The notes below the pieces were generated by a model. That model had not been told where the DNA came from and ran no database searches. It saw only the letters and a list, made by a program, of their open reading frames with translations. This document shows positions 25,280-33,947 of a stretch of DNA of 64,000 nt, in pieces. Numbering within the stretch: position 1 is the stretch's first letter; each line of letters starts with the position of its first letter. Position numbers and translations under genes: made by a program. Origin of the DNA: Streptomyces sp. NRRL F-5123 (lineage in GTDB: Bacteria > Actinomycetota > Actinomycetes > Streptomycetales > Streptomycetaceae); contig NZ_JOHY01000023.1 in NCBI RefSeq assembly GCF_000721495.1, forward strand, positions 29,075 to 93,074, written 5' to 3'.

Positions 25280-25978
25280 TCAGCCCGCGGCGACCGCGCT
25301 CACGGCGAGGTTCGGAATGCGCCAGTCGATCGGCTCGTGGCCCTGCGCGGCGACCGCGGCGTCGATCTGCGTGAAGGGGCGGCTGCCGAAGAAGAGCTTC
25401 GCCGAGAGCGGCGAGGGGTGCGCGCCCTGGATGACGGTGTGCCGCCCGGTGTCGATGAGCGGCAGCTTCTTCTTCGCGTAATTCCCCCACAGCACGAAGA
25501 CCGCGGGGTCCTGGCGCCCGGCGACCGCGCGGATCACCGCGTCGGTGAACTTCTCCCAGCCCTTGCCCTTGTGCGAGTTGGCCTCGCCCTCGCGCACCGT
25601 GAGCACCGCGTTGAGCAGCAGCACGCCCTGCTCGGCCCACGGCAGCAGATAGCCGTTGTCCGGCACCGGGTGCCCGAGCTCCTCGTGCATCTCCTTGAAG
25701 ATGTTGCGCAGCGACGGGGGCGTCCTCACGCCGGGGCGGACGGAGAAGCACAGCCCGTGGCCCTGGCCCGCGCCGTGGTAGGGGTCCTGACCGAGGATCA
25801 GCACCTTGACGCGGTCGAAGGGTGTCGCCTCCAGCGCCGCGAACACCTCGTCCTCGGGCGGGAAGACGCGGTGTTCCTTCCGCTCGGCCGCCACGAAGTC
25901 GCCGAGCTGCTGGAAGTAGGGCTTGTCCAACTCCTCGCCGAGGACGGATTGCCAGGACTCGGGGAGCATGGTGGGCAC
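25280..25978 (-). CDS. ung: uracil-DNA glycosylase, family 1
   Basis: The 232-residue protein has the catalytic water-activating motif GQDPYHGAGQ near residue 64, the uracil-binding region LLNAVLTVREG and the DNA-intercalation motif HPSPLSAK near 190. It starts base-excision repair of uracil in DNA. Length and motifs are normal. It is convergent with the lipoprotein gene and separated by a hairpin. Confidence 0.96.
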   Translation of the reverse strand: MPTMLPESWQSVLGEELDKPYFQQLGDFVAAERKEHRVFPPEDEVFAALEATPFDRVKVLILGQDPYHGAGQGHGLCFSVRPGVRTPPSLRNIFKEMHEELGHPVPDNGYLLPWAEQGVLLLNAVLTVREGEANSHKGKGWEKFTDAVIRAVAGRQDPAVFVLWGNYAKKKLPLIDTGRHTVIQGAHPSPLSAKLFFGSRPFTQIDAAVAAQGHEPIDWRIPNLAVSAVAAG

Positions 25979-26059
25979 GTCGGGAACCTCCGGTACGCGA
26001 TCAGTTGCTGCGTCAGAACGTACCGGCAGCCACTGACAGTCCGCGCCCCGACGGCTGGA

Positions 26060-26097
26060 CGGCCCGCCCGGCGGCAGCGCGCCGGCCGGACGGGCCG
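26060..26097 (-). terminator. terminator hairpin after SDR gene
   Basis: CGGCCCG and CGGGCCG arms with inner CCGGC/GCCGG pairs form a strong stem just downstream of the SDR stop codon. There is no U tract. Confidence 0.5.
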
Positions 26098-26101
26098 CAG
26101 G

Positions 26102-26869
26102 TCAGACGCCGCCGGCGTGCAGGAAGAGCCCGCCGTCGATCACCAGGTTCTGCCCGGTGATCCAGCCGGCCTCCTCGCCGAGCAGGAAGGCCGCGGCGCC
26201 GCCGATGTCCTGCGGCATGCCGAGCCGCCCGAGCGGGTAGCCGGCCGCGGCCTCCTCCTCGCGCCCCTCGTAGAGCGCGGCGGCGAACTTCGTCTTGACC
26301 ACCGCGGGCGTGATCGAGTTGACCCGTACGCCCGGGGCCATCTCGGCGGCGAGCTGCACGGTCAGGTTGACCATCGCGGCCTTGCTGATGCCGTAGGCGC
26401 CGATGAAGGGCGAGGGGGCGAGGCCGGCGACCGAGGCGATGTTGAGGATCGCACCGCCGTGGTCCTTCTGCCACGCCTTCCAGGTCTGCTGCGCGAAGCC
26501 GAGCGCGGAGATCACGTTGGTCTCGTAGACCTTGCGCGCGACGCCGAGGTCGAGGTCGGCGAGCAGCCCGTAGACGGGGTTGGTGCCGGCGTTGTTGGCC
26601 AGGTAGTCGATCCGGCCGAAGGCCTCCATGGCGCGTTCGACGGCCGCGGCCTGGTGCGCCTCGTCGTGGGCCTTGCCCACGGCGTAGACGGCCCGGTCGG
26701 GGCCGAGCCGCTCGACGGCCTCCTTGAGGGTGTCCTCGGTGCGCCCGGTGATGCACACCCTGTCGCCGCGGGCGACGAGGGCCTCGGCGATGGCCAGGCC
26801 GATACCGCGGCTGGCACCGGTGACGAGCGCGGCCTTGCCGGTGTCGGGGGTTATGGGGTTCTGGGTCAT
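26102..26869 (-). CDS. SDR family oxidoreductase
   Basis: The 255-residue classical SDR has TGASRGIGLAIA near residue 18, NNAG near 92, catalytic Ser/Tyr/Lys in the IASVAGL and YGISK segment, and the C-terminal GQNLVIDGG. It lies 20 bp downstream of a second SDR gene on the same strand, so the two are probably one operon for sequential steps in fatty-acid, ketone or polyhydroxyalkanoate-type metabolism. The substrate cannot be read from sequence. Confidence 0.92.
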   Translation of the reverse strand: MTQNPITPDTGKAALVTGASRGIGLAIAEALVARGDRVCITGRTEDTLKEAVERLGPDRAVYAVGKAHDEAHQAAAVERAMEAFGRIDYLANNAGTNPVYGLLADLDLGVARKVYETNVISALGFAQQTWKAWQKDHGGAILNIASVAGLAPSPFIGAYGISKAAMVNLTVQLAAEMAPGVRVNSITPAVVKTKFAAALYEGREEEAAAGYPLGRLGMPQDIGGAAAFLLGEEAGWITGQNLVIDGGLFLHAGGV

Positions 26870-26889
26870 GGTGTGCGCCCTCCGGGCGG

Positions 26890-27651
26890 TCAGTCGAGCG
26901 GTCCGCCGGCCACGTAGAGCACCTGGCCGGAGACGAAGCCGGCGTCGTCGCCGGTGAAGAAGGCGATGGCGTTGGCCACGTCGTCGGGCCGGCCGACGCG
27001 CTGCACCGGGATCTGGGACGCGGCGGCGGCCTGGAAGTCCTCGAAGCCCATGCCGACCCGGGCGGCGGTCGCGGCGGTCATGTCGGTGGCGATGAAGCCG
27101 GGCGCGACGGCGTTGGCCGTGACGCCGAACTTGCCCAGCTCGATCGCCAGCGTCTTGGTGAAGCCCTGCAGACCGGCCTTGGCGGCGGAGTAGTTGGCCT
27201 GGCCTCGATTGCCGAGGGCGGAGGACGAGGAGAGGTTGACGATCCGGCCGAAGGCCGCGTCGACCATGTGCTTCTGCACCGTGCGGCTCATCAGGAAGGC
27301 GCCGCGCAGATGGACGCCCAGGACCGTGTCCCAGTCCGCGGTGCTCATCTTGAACAGCAGGTTGTCGCGCAGCACCCCGGCGTTGTTCACCAGCACCGTG
27401 GGCGCGCCCAGCTCGGCGGCGACCCGTTCGACGGCGGCCTGCACCTGCGCCTCGTCCGCGACGTCGGCGCCCACCGCGAGGGCCCGGCCGCCGGCAGCCG
27501 TGATCGCCTCGACGGTGTCCTTGCAGGCGGTCTCGTCGAGGTCGAGAACGGCGACGGCGCGGCCCTCCGCCGCCAGCCGGACCGCCGTGGCGGCGCCGAT
27601 ACCGCGGGCGGCGCCGGTGACGATCGCGACGCGCTGCTCGGTGCTGGACAT
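26890..27651 (-). CDS. FabG-like 3-oxoacyl-[ACP] reductase family SDR
   Basis: The 253-residue SDR has TGAARGIGAATA, NNAGVLRDNLLFKM, catalytic serine in LSSSSALG and YSAAK, and ends with GGPLD. The LRDNLLFKM segment is typical of FabG-like 3-ketoacyl or 3-hydroxyacyl-CoA/ACP reductases. It heads a two-gene operon. A TetR-type inverted repeat in its promoter region suggests lipid-related regulation, but no TetR gene is in the window next to it. Confidence 0.92.
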   Translation of the reverse strand: MSSTEQRVAIVTGAARGIGAATAVRLAAEGRAVAVLDLDETACKDTVEAITAAGGRALAVGADVADEAQVQAAVERVAAELGAPTVLVNNAGVLRDNLLFKMSTADWDTVLGVHLRGAFLMSRTVQKHMVDAAFGRIVNLSSSSALGNRGQANYSAAKAGLQGFTKTLAIELGKFGVTANAVAPGFIATDMTAATAARVGMGFEDFQAAAASQIPVQRVGRPDDVANAIAFFTGDDAGFVSGQVLYVAGGPLD

Positions 27652-27698
27652 CTGTTCTCCTCAGCCCTTGGTGCGGCCGCCCGCCGCGTGACCACGCA

Positions 27699-27712
27699 TG
27701 AGCGACCGCTTA
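27699..27712. promoter_or_regulatory. TetR-type operator candidate
   Basis: TGAGCGACCGCTTA contains AGCG and CGCT arms around AC. It resembles operators of TetR regulators of acyl-CoA or fatty-acid genes in actinobacteria and lies about 50 bp upstream of the FabG-like ATG. Confidence 0.4.
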
Positions 27713-27810
27713 GTAGGTTCCGATGCCGAAACCGTAGGAGGACAGTGACCCAGTGTCAACGCCATCACGGCCGATGTGGCTCACCGCACCGGAAGCGCGG
27801 CGCCGCTGCG

Positions 27811-28194
27811 TCAGCGGACCAGCAGCGCGAGCAGCCGGTCGGCCTCGCCCGCCGGGTCGGCGGTGAGGCCGGTGTGGATGGGTCCGGGCTGGACGACGGT
27901 GCTGCGCGGCGCCGTCAGCCAGCGGAAACGCCGGCCCGGGTCGTCGCCGCCCCCCTGGCCCGCGTCCTCACCGCCCGCGCACATCTCCTGGTAGCCGCGC
28001 AGCGCGGCCCTGACCCCCGCCACGTCGACGGCCGCGTCCAGGCAGCGCAGCCGCGTCTCGTCCAGGTGCACCCGCATGCCCACGAAGGATTTCGCCCGGC
28101 AGTAGACCAGGACCCCGGCGTTGATCATCTCGCCGCGCTCGATCCGCGGCACCACGCGCACCAGCGCGTACTCGAACACGTCCCGCCCGCCCAT
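27811..28194 (-). CDS. DUF3037 protein (HipA-like kinase partner)
   Basis: The 127-residue protein begins FEYALVRVVPRIERGE, then MINAGVLVYC, the typical DUF3037 start. Its ATG overlaps the stop of the HipA-like gene as TGATG, so translation is coupled. DUF3037 proteins occur next to HipA-like kinases in many actinobacteria. The function is not established; a regulatory or antitoxin-like role is possible but unproven. Confidence 0.82.
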   Translation of the reverse strand: MGGRDVFEYALVRVVPRIERGEMINAGVLVYCRAKSFVGMRVHLDETRLRCLDAAVDVAGVRAALRGYQEMCAGGEDAGQGGGDDPGRRFRWLTAPRSTVVQPGPIHTGLTADPAGEADRLLALLVR

Positions 28195-29096
28195 CAGGCG
28201 TGCCTCTCCTCGTTCTCCAGGTTCTCCAGGTTCTCCCGGCTGTCCCGGCCCTCGCGGCCGTCCTCCGCCGCGGCGGCCTCGGCGTTCCTGCCCTCGACCC
28301 AGGTGCGGAGCCACTCCGGCGGGGGCTGCCGCTCGCGCTGCCGCGGCGCGAGGGTGATCCGCTCGTGGATGCCGGGCGCGCGGGCTGCGAGCAGGTCGAC
28401 GTACGCGCGGCGCACGTCGTCGGGCCCGGCGAAGCCCGGCTCGTCCGCCAGCCACTCGTCCGGGACGAGCGCGGTGACCTCGGCGAGCAGGGCGGGTGTC
28501 ACCAGCGGGGCGAGTTCCGCCGCCGCGGCCGCGGGGTCGGGCGAGAAGCGGGACAGCGCGTGGTCGGAGGCGTCGTAGGGCTTGGCGGCCGAGGCCTCGG
28601 CGCTCCTCCAGCTGTGGTGCCAGATGAGCGAGGCGCCGTGGTCGATGAGCCACAGGTTGCGGTGCCAGACCAGCAGGTTGGGGTTGCGCCAGGAGCGGTC
28701 GACGTTGCCGATCAGCGCGTCGAACCACACGACGCGGCTCGCCTCGGCAGGGTCGACGCCGAAGACCAGCGGGTCGAAGCCGAGCGACCCGGGCAGGAAG
28801 TCCATGCCGAGGTTGAGCCCGCCGCTCGCCTTGAGCAGGTCCTGGATCTCCTGGTCGGGCTCGCCGAGGCCGATGACCGGGTCGAAGTCGAAGCGGACCA
28901 GCTCCGGCACCCGCAAGCCCAGCCTGCGGCCCAGCTCGCCCGCGATCACCTCGGCGACCAGCGCCTTGCGGCCCTGCGCGGCGCCGCTGAACTTGACCAC
29001 GTACGTGCCGAGGTCGTCGGCCTCCACCACGCCGGGCACCGATCCGCCCTCGCGCAGCGGCGTCACATAGCGGATGCCCGTCACTTCTCTCAGCAT
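28194..29096 (-). CDS. HipA-family kinase
   Basis: The 300-residue protein has the HipA/PI3K-like fold: YVVKFSGAAQGRKAL with the ATP lysine, FDALIGNVDRSWRNPN as the catalytic loop and IDHGASL as the metal-binding loop. The N-terminal subdomain of classical HipA is shortened. The end has a Leu/Glu/Asn-rich stretch (ENLENLE). It overlaps the DUF3037 gene. Whether it is a toxin or a housekeeping kinase is unknown; no HipB-like helix-turn-helix gene is nearby. Confidence 0.8.
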   Translation of the reverse strand: MLREVTGIRYVTPLREGGSVPGVVEADDLGTYVVKFSGAAQGRKALVAEVIAGELGRRLGLRVPELVRFDFDPVIGLGEPDQEIQDLLKASGGLNLGMDFLPGSLGFDPLVFGVDPAEASRVVWFDALIGNVDRSWRNPNLLVWHRNLWLIDHGASLIWHHSWRSAEASAAKPYDASDHALSRFSPDPAAAAAELAPLVTPALLAEVTALVPDEWLADEPGFAGPDDVRRAYVDLLAARAPGIHERITLAPRQRERQPPPEWLRTWVEGRNAEAAAAEDGREGRDSRENLENLENEERHA

Positions 29097-29289
29097 TGCC
29101 CCAGGCTATCGGGGCCGTGCGGGCGCCCCGCGGGCCGTGGTGGATGTCACCGATGTGGTGAACGAGGAATCCGCCACGCGTGTCGTTGAACGGATGGCCG
29201 TGATCGCCCGTATCAACGGTCACGTGGACAGCACGCCGCCGGACGGCCCCGCCGCCGCCCGGTCCGACCAGCGGACAGGAAACCAGCTC

Positions 29290-29814
29290 ATGCCCGAAAC
29301 GCCCGGACTCCCCCTGACCCCGACCCGCCGCGCCGTCGTCGCGGCAGCCGGCGGCACGGGGCTCGCCGCCGTACTGGCCGCGTGCGGCTCGGATTCGGGC
29401 TCGGGCTCGGCGTCCGACGCCCCGGCCTCGGACGCGCCCAGCTCGGACAGCGGCTCGTCCGCCGCCTCGTCACCGGCCGACAGCGGCTCGGCCGGGTCGG
29501 GCAGTTCGGGCGGCTCCGGCGGCGGGGGCGACGTGCTGGCCAAGACCTCGGACATCCCGGTCGGCGGCGGCAAGGTCTTCGCCGACCAGAAGGTGGTCGT
29601 CACGCAGCCGGCCGCGGGCCAGTTCAAGGGTTTCTCCGCGGTGTGCACGCACCTGGGCTGCACGGTCATCGACGTGTCGGACGGGACGATCAACTGCCCC
29701 TGCCACGGCAGCAAGTTCAAGGTCGAGGACGGATCGGTGGCGCACGGCCCGGCCACCTCGCCACTGCCCTCGAAGGCGGTCGCCGTCTCCGGGGACGGCA
29801 TCACGCTGGCCTGA
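29290..29814 (+). CDS. Tat-exported Rieske [2Fe-2S] lipoprotein
   Basis: The 174-residue protein has a twin-arginine signal (TPTRRAVVAAAGG) and lipobox LAAC, then an extended Ser/Gly/Asp linker of about 50 residues, then a small Rieske domain. The cluster ligands are CTHLGC and CPCHGS near residues 118 and 137. It should be anchored outside the membrane and carry a [2Fe-2S] cluster for electron transfer. The partner is unknown, since no cytochrome or dioxygenase gene is adjacent. The ATG has AGGA upstream; an upstream in-frame extension is possible. Confidence 0.88.
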   Translation: MPETPGLPLTPTRRAVVAAAGGTGLAAVLAACGSDSGSGSASDAPASDAPSSDSGSSAASSPADSGSAGSGSSGGSGGGGDVLAKTSDIPVGGGKVFADQKVVVTQPAAGQFKGFSAVCTHLGCTVIDVSDGTINCPCHGSKFKVEDGSVAHGPATSPLPSKAVAVSGDGITLA

Positions 29815-29820
29815 GCACCG

Positions 29821-29845
29821 TCGGGCCCGGCGGCCCCCGGCCCGA
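29821..29845. terminator. bidirectional terminator hairpin
   Basis: TCGGGCC and GGCCCGA arms between the convergent Rieske and LysR genes. Confidence 0.55.
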
Positions 29846-29851
29846 AGGCGT

Positions 29852-30793
29852 TCAGGCCCCCGGTCCGGACCGCGCCGGGCCCCCGGTGGTTCCGCCCAGC
29901 CCGGCGGCCGCCGCCCCCAGCGCGTCCACCGCCGCCCGGATCGCCGGGCGGCGGTCCGCATCCGCGCGCCAGACGGCGTAGACGTGCCGCCGCATGGTGT
30001 GCCGCACCGGCACCACCCGCACACCCTCGGGCATCGGGTCGCGGCCGAGCCGCGGGACGACGGCGACCCCGAGGCCCGCCGCGACGAGCGCGAGCACCGT
30101 CGCGTGCTCCTCCGCGTGGTGCGCGATCCGCGGCTCCACGCCTTTGCCGCGCAGCGTGAACAGCAGCCACTCGTGGCAGAAGCCGCCGTCCGGCCAGGCG
30201 ATCCAGTCGTCGTCGGCGAGCTCGCCGAGGTCGATCTCCTGGCGGTCCTCCAGCCGGTGCCCGGCCGGCAGCGCGACGTCCACGATGTCGTCGAAGAGCG
30301 GCGCCTTGGCGAGACCGCCGGGCAGTGACAGCGGCTTGTTGTACCAGTCCAGGACGACCGCGAGGTCGATGTCACCGCGGTTGAGCCGCGCCAGCGAGTC
30401 GTGCGGCTCCAGTTCGTGCACGGTCGTGCGCAGCTGCGGATGGGCGGCGCGCAGCGCCCGCAGTGCGGCCGGGAAGAGCCCGCGGACGGCGGTCGGGAAG
30501 GCGCCCGCGGCCAGGTCGCCGACCGCGGCGCCGCGGTGCGCCTCCAGGTCGGAGTGCGCCAGCTCGACGAGCGACAGGATCTGCCCGGCGTGCCCGGACA
30601 GCAGCCGCCCGGCGTCGGTGAGCCGCACCCCGCGGCCGCTGCGGGTCAGCAGCGTCTGGCCGGTCTCCCGCTCCAGCTTCGCCATCTGCTGGGAGACGGC
30701 CGAGGTCGTCACCCCGAGCACGTCGGCGGCGGCGCTCACCGAGCCGTAGGTGTCGATCGCGTGCAGGATACGCAGACGTTCCAGGCTCAACAT
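29852..30793 (-). CDS. LysR-family transcriptional regulator
   Basis: The 313-residue protein has an N-terminal LysR helix-turn-helix (AIDTYGSVSAAADVLGVTTSAVSQ) and a periplasmic-binding-like effector domain. It diverges from an EamA exporter with a 72-bp intergenic space and probably controls it. The AT-rich spacer is a likely LysR site. The effector is unknown. Confidence 0.92.
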   Translation of the reverse strand: MLSLERLRILHAIDTYGSVSAAADVLGVTTSAVSQQMAKLERETGQTLLTRSGRGVRLTDAGRLLSGHAGQILSLVELAHSDLEAHRGAAVGDLAAGAFPTAVRGLFPAALRALRAAHPQLRTTVHELEPHDSLARLNRGDIDLAVVLDWYNKPLSLPGGLAKAPLFDDIVDVALPAGHRLEDRQEIDLGELADDDWIAWPDGGFCHEWLLFTLRGKGVEPRIAHHAEEHATVLALVAAGLGVAVVPRLGRDPMPEGVRVVPVRHTMRRHVYAVWRADADRRPAIRAAVDALGAAAAGLGGTTGGPARSGPGA

Positions 30794-30865
30794 GTAAGAG
30801 ATTCTACGCGGACGATGTACGAATACTTGCTTGTTCTACGAGATCGGGCCCGTCATCGTGATGTC

Positions 30866-31879
30866 ATGACCGCACCCGCCCAGAGCCGCCCCGCCGCTGT
30901 CCCGACCGACCCGGGCCCTTCCGCAGCCGCCTCCGCCACGCCCGTCGTCCCCACCCCTCCGGGCGCTCCGGCCCGCCGGCCGCTGCTGGACTGGCGGCTG
31001 CGCTTCGCCGCGCTCGGCCTGGTGTGGGGCTTCAGCTTCCTTTTCATGAAGGTCGGCAACGAGGCCTTCGCGCCGCTCCAGGTGACGCTGGGGCGGATGG
31101 TGTTCGGTACGGCGGTGCTCGCCGCCGCGGTGGCCGTCCGGCGCGACCGGCTGCCGCGCTCGCCGCGCGTCTGGCTGCACCTGTTCGTGGCCGCCTTCCT
31201 GCTCAACTCGCTGCCGTTCACGCTCTTCGCCACCGCGGAGCAGACGATCCCCTCGATGCTGGCCGGGATATGCAACGCGGCGACACCGCTGTTCTCGATG
31301 CTGGTGTCGCTGGTCGCGCTCTCCGAGGACCGGCCGTCGCGCGAGCGCTTCGCCGGCGTGGGCGTCGGCTTCATCGGGGTGCTCACGGTGCTCGGCGCCT
31401 GGCAGGGTTTCTCCGGGCAGGATCCGAAGGGCACGCTGATGGCGCTGACCGCGGCGGTCAGCTACGCGGTGGGCTGGGCGTACGTCCGGCGGACCCTGAC
31501 CGGCACCGGCGGCTCGCACCTGGCGGTGTCCGCGAGCCAGCTGCTGGTCGGCACGCTGCAGCTGCTCGTCGTCACGCCGTTCTTCACCTCCGTGCCGGAC
31601 AGCTGGCCGGCGAAGTCGGTGCTGTCGGTGCTCGCACTCGGCGCGCTCGGCACGGGCGTGGCCTTCCTGATCCAGTACGGCCTGGTCGCCGAGAAGGGCC
31701 CGACGATCGGGGCGATGGTGACGTATCTGATCCCCATCGTCGCGACCGCCGCGGGCGTGCTGCTGCTCGGCGAGACGCTGCACTGGAACGAGCCGGTCGG
31801 CGCGGCCGTCATCCTGGCCGGGGCCGCCCTCACCCAGCGCCGCCCCCGCCGGCAGCGGCCCGACCGCCCTCAGCCGTAG
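30866..31879 (+). CDS. EamA/DMT-superfamily permease
   Basis: The 337-residue membrane protein has ten predicted hydrophobic segments in two EamA repeats. The N-terminus carries a Pro/Ala-rich tail of about 40 residues. The first repeat begins LRFAALGLVWGFSFLF. Members export amino acids or metabolites. It diverges from LysR and is probably regulated by it. The last nine bases overlap the end of the convergent MocR gene. Confidence 0.88.
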   Translation: MTAPAQSRPAAVPTDPGPSAAASATPVVPTPPGAPARRPLLDWRLRFAALGLVWGFSFLFMKVGNEAFAPLQVTLGRMVFGTAVLAAAVAVRRDRLPRSPRVWLHLFVAAFLLNSLPFTLFATAEQTIPSMLAGICNAATPLFSMLVSLVALSEDRPSRERFAGVGVGFIGVLTVLGAWQGFSGQDPKGTLMALTAAVSYAVGWAYVRRTLTGTGGSHLAVSASQLLVGTLQLLVVTPFFTSVPDSWPAKSVLSVLALGALGTGVAFLIQYGLVAEKGPTIGAMVTYLIPIVATAAGVLLLGETLHWNEPVGAAVILAGAALTQRRPRRQRPDRPQP

Positions 31880-33216
31880 CGGACCTGGCCGGCCGCGGGG
31901 CCGCGCAGCACCGCCGCGACGGCGTCGGCCAGCGGTTCGACGTCTTCCGGTGCCATCGTCGAGACGGTCAGCCGGACCGCGGGCACCGAGCGCACCCGGA
32001 AGCGGGCGCCGGGCGTGACGGCCCAGCCGTGCTGGAGCAGCCCGGCCACCGCGCCGGTCTCGTCGCTGACCGGGACCCAGACGTTCATCCCGCTGCGCCC
32101 GTGGGCGGCCACCCCGCGCTCGGCCAGGGCCCGCACCAGCCCGTCGCGCCGCCGCCCGTACGAGGCGGCGACCGCTGCGGAGTCGACGGCGCCGTCCTGC
32201 CAGAGGTGGACGACCGTGCGCTGGAGCAGGTGGCTCACCCAGCCCGCGCCGAGCCGGTGCCTGCCGCGGACCCGGTCGACGGTGGTGGGGTCGCCGGTGT
32301 AGAGCGCGAGCCGCAGGTCGGGGCCGTACGCCTTGGCGACGGAGCGGATCAGCGCCCAGTGGTCGGTGACGCCCGACAGGCTGTGCAACGGCAGGTCGAC
32401 GGCGCCGTGGATGTGGTCGTCGTCGATCACCAGCACCTCGCGGTGCCCGGCCAGCAGGGCGCGCAGCTCGGCGGCCCGGGCGGCGGAGACTGCGGCGCCG
32501 GTGGGATTCTGCCCGCGGGCGGTCACGATCAGGGCGCGGGCGCCGCCCCGCAGCGCGCGGGCCACGTCGGCGGTGACCGGCCCGTCGTCGTCCACCGCGA
32601 CCGGCACCGTCCGCAGGCCCAGCGCCGGGACCAGGTCCAGCAGGCTGCCCCAGCCCGGGTCCTCGACGGCCACCGCGTCACCCGGGCGCAAATACGCCGT
32701 GAGCACCCGCTCCATCGCGTCGAGCGACCCGGAGCTGAGGCCCACCGGCCCGTCGGGCACCCCGTCGGCGTCCAGCGCCGCGCGGGCCATCCGCTCCAGG
32801 TCGGCGTCCACGGGCGGGCCGCCGTAGAGCGCCGGGCGCAGCGCGTGCTCGGCGGCGGCCGCGGCGAGCGCGTCACCGAGCGGCGGGAGCAGGGCGACGT
32901 CCGGATTTCCCTTGGACACGTCGCGGACGCCCGCGGGCACCTCGATACGGATCTGGTCGCGCGGCGTGGTCGCGGGCCGCGCGCGCACCCGGCTGCCGCG
33001 GCGGCCTGCGGTCTCGATGACCCCGCGGTCGCGCAGCAGCCGGTAGGCGGCAGCCACCGTATTGGAGTTGACCCCCAGCTCGGCGGCCAGCTCCCGCAGC
33101 GGCGGCAGGGCGTCGCCGGGGCGCAGCGCCCCGCCGCCGACCGCCCGCTCGATGTCGGCGGCGATACCCGATGCGCCGCGACCAGTGATTCTGTACTCTC
33201 CTAGCACAAAGCTCAT
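31870..33216 (-). CDS. MocR/PdxR-like GntR-aminotransferase fusion regulator
   Basis: The 448-residue protein has an N-terminal GntR winged helix (PPLRELAAELGVNSNTVAAA) and a fold-type I aminotransferase domain. The PLP lysine is in SVAKAYGPDLRLA. It diverges from a PNPOx-family gene with 26 bp between starts, the classic layout for PdxR-type regulators of vitamin B6 salvage. Two 11-bp direct repeats in the gap are candidate binding sites. Confidence 0.9.
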   Translation of the reverse strand: MSFVLGEYRITGRGASGIAADIERAVGGGALRPGDALPPLRELAAELGVNSNTVAAAYRLLRDRGVIETAGRRGSRVRARPATTPRDQIRIEVPAGVRDVSKGNPDVALLPPLGDALAAAAAEHALRPALYGGPPVDADLERMARAALDADGVPDGPVGLSSGSLDAMERVLTAYLRPGDAVAVEDPGWGSLLDLVPALGLRTVPVAVDDDGPVTADVARALRGGARALIVTARGQNPTGAAVSAARAAELRALLAGHREVLVIDDDHIHGAVDLPLHSLSGVTDHWALIRSVAKAYGPDLRLALYTGDPTTVDRVRGRHRLGAGWVSHLLQRTVVHLWQDGAVDSAAVAASYGRRRDGLVRALAERGVAAHGRSGMNVWVPVSDETGAVAGLLQHGWAVTPGARFRVRSVPAVRLTVSTMAPEDVEPLADAVAAVLRGPAAGQVRYG

Positions 33217-33233
33217 TATGCACTAGTGCAAAG
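33201..33233. promoter_or_regulatory. paired direct repeats, candidate MocR operator
   Basis: CTAGCACAAAG (33201-33211) and CTAGTGCAAAG (33223-33233) are direct repeats 22 bp apart, two turns of the helix, in the gap between the divergent starts. The second copy lies within a perfect TGCACTAGTGCA palindrome. MocR regulators typically bind direct repeats. Confidence 0.65.
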
Positions 33234-33242
33234 GATCGCGCC

Positions 33243-33947
33243 ATGCCGACCCCGACGGCCGACACCCCCGCCGGCGAGCCCGCCGAGCAGCTCGGCACGT
33301 ACGCCGCCACCGACCGCACCGTCCCCACCCGCTCCCGGGAGCGGGCCGCCTACGACCGCGCGACCGTGCACGCGATCCTCGACGAGGGGTACGTCTGCCA
33401 TCTCGGCTTCGTCAGGGACGGCGCGCCCGTGGTGCTACCGACGCTGTACGCCCGCAGCGGCGAGCGGCTGTACGTGCACGGGTCGACCGGCTCCCGCCCG
33501 CTGCGGGGCGCGGCCGGCGGCGGCCTCCCGGTGTGCCTCACCGTGACGCACGTGGACGGCCTGGTGCTCGCCAAGTCCGCCTTCCACCACTCCGTCAACT
33601 ACCGCTCGGTGGTGGTGCACGGCACCGCGTACGAGGTCACCGACCCGGACGAGCGGGCCGCCGCGCTGGACGCGATCGTGGACCAGGCGGTGCCCGGCCG
33701 GTCCGCGGACACCCGGCGGCCGAACGCGAAGGAACTGGCGGCGACCGCGGTGATACGCCTCGACCTCGGCGAGGTCTCGGCGAAGACGCGCACCGGCGGG
33801 CCCAACGAGGAGCCCGAGGACATCGGGCTCCCCCACTGGTCGGGCGTGGTCCCGGTCGCTACGGCGTACGGCGCCCCCGAACCGGCGCGGCTGCCGGGCC
33901 GGGCGACGCCGCCGCTGCCGGACTATCTGCCACCGGTGCGGCACTGA
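33243..33947 (+). CDS. pyridoxamine 5'-phosphate oxidase-family protein
   Basis: The 234-residue protein has a split-barrel flavin-binding fold ([18 protein letters not shown], then [11 protein letters not shown]). The sequence resembles the FMN-binding PNPOx-like group (nitroimidazole-resistance type) more than PdxH. Its divergence from the MocR gene supports a role in B6 or flavin metabolism, although the substrate is not known. The 3' end overlaps the convergent EamA gene by 89 bp. Confidence 0.85.
   Translation: MPTPTADTPAGEPAEQLGTYAATDRTVPTRSRERAAYDRATVHAILDEGYVCHLGFVRDGAPVVLPTLYARSGERLYVHGSTGSRPLRGAAGGGLPVCLTVTHVDGLVLAKSAFHHSVNYRSVVVHGTAYEVTDPDERAAALDAIVDQAVPGRSADTRRPNAKELAATAVIRLDLGEVSAKTRTGGPNEEPEDIGLPHWSGVVPVATAYGAPEPARLPGRATPPLPDYLPPVRH

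Noticed and set aside
29074..29289. N-terminal extension of the Rieske gene in the same frame
   Set aside because: The Tat signal and ribosome site place the start at 29290; the extension has no family similarity.
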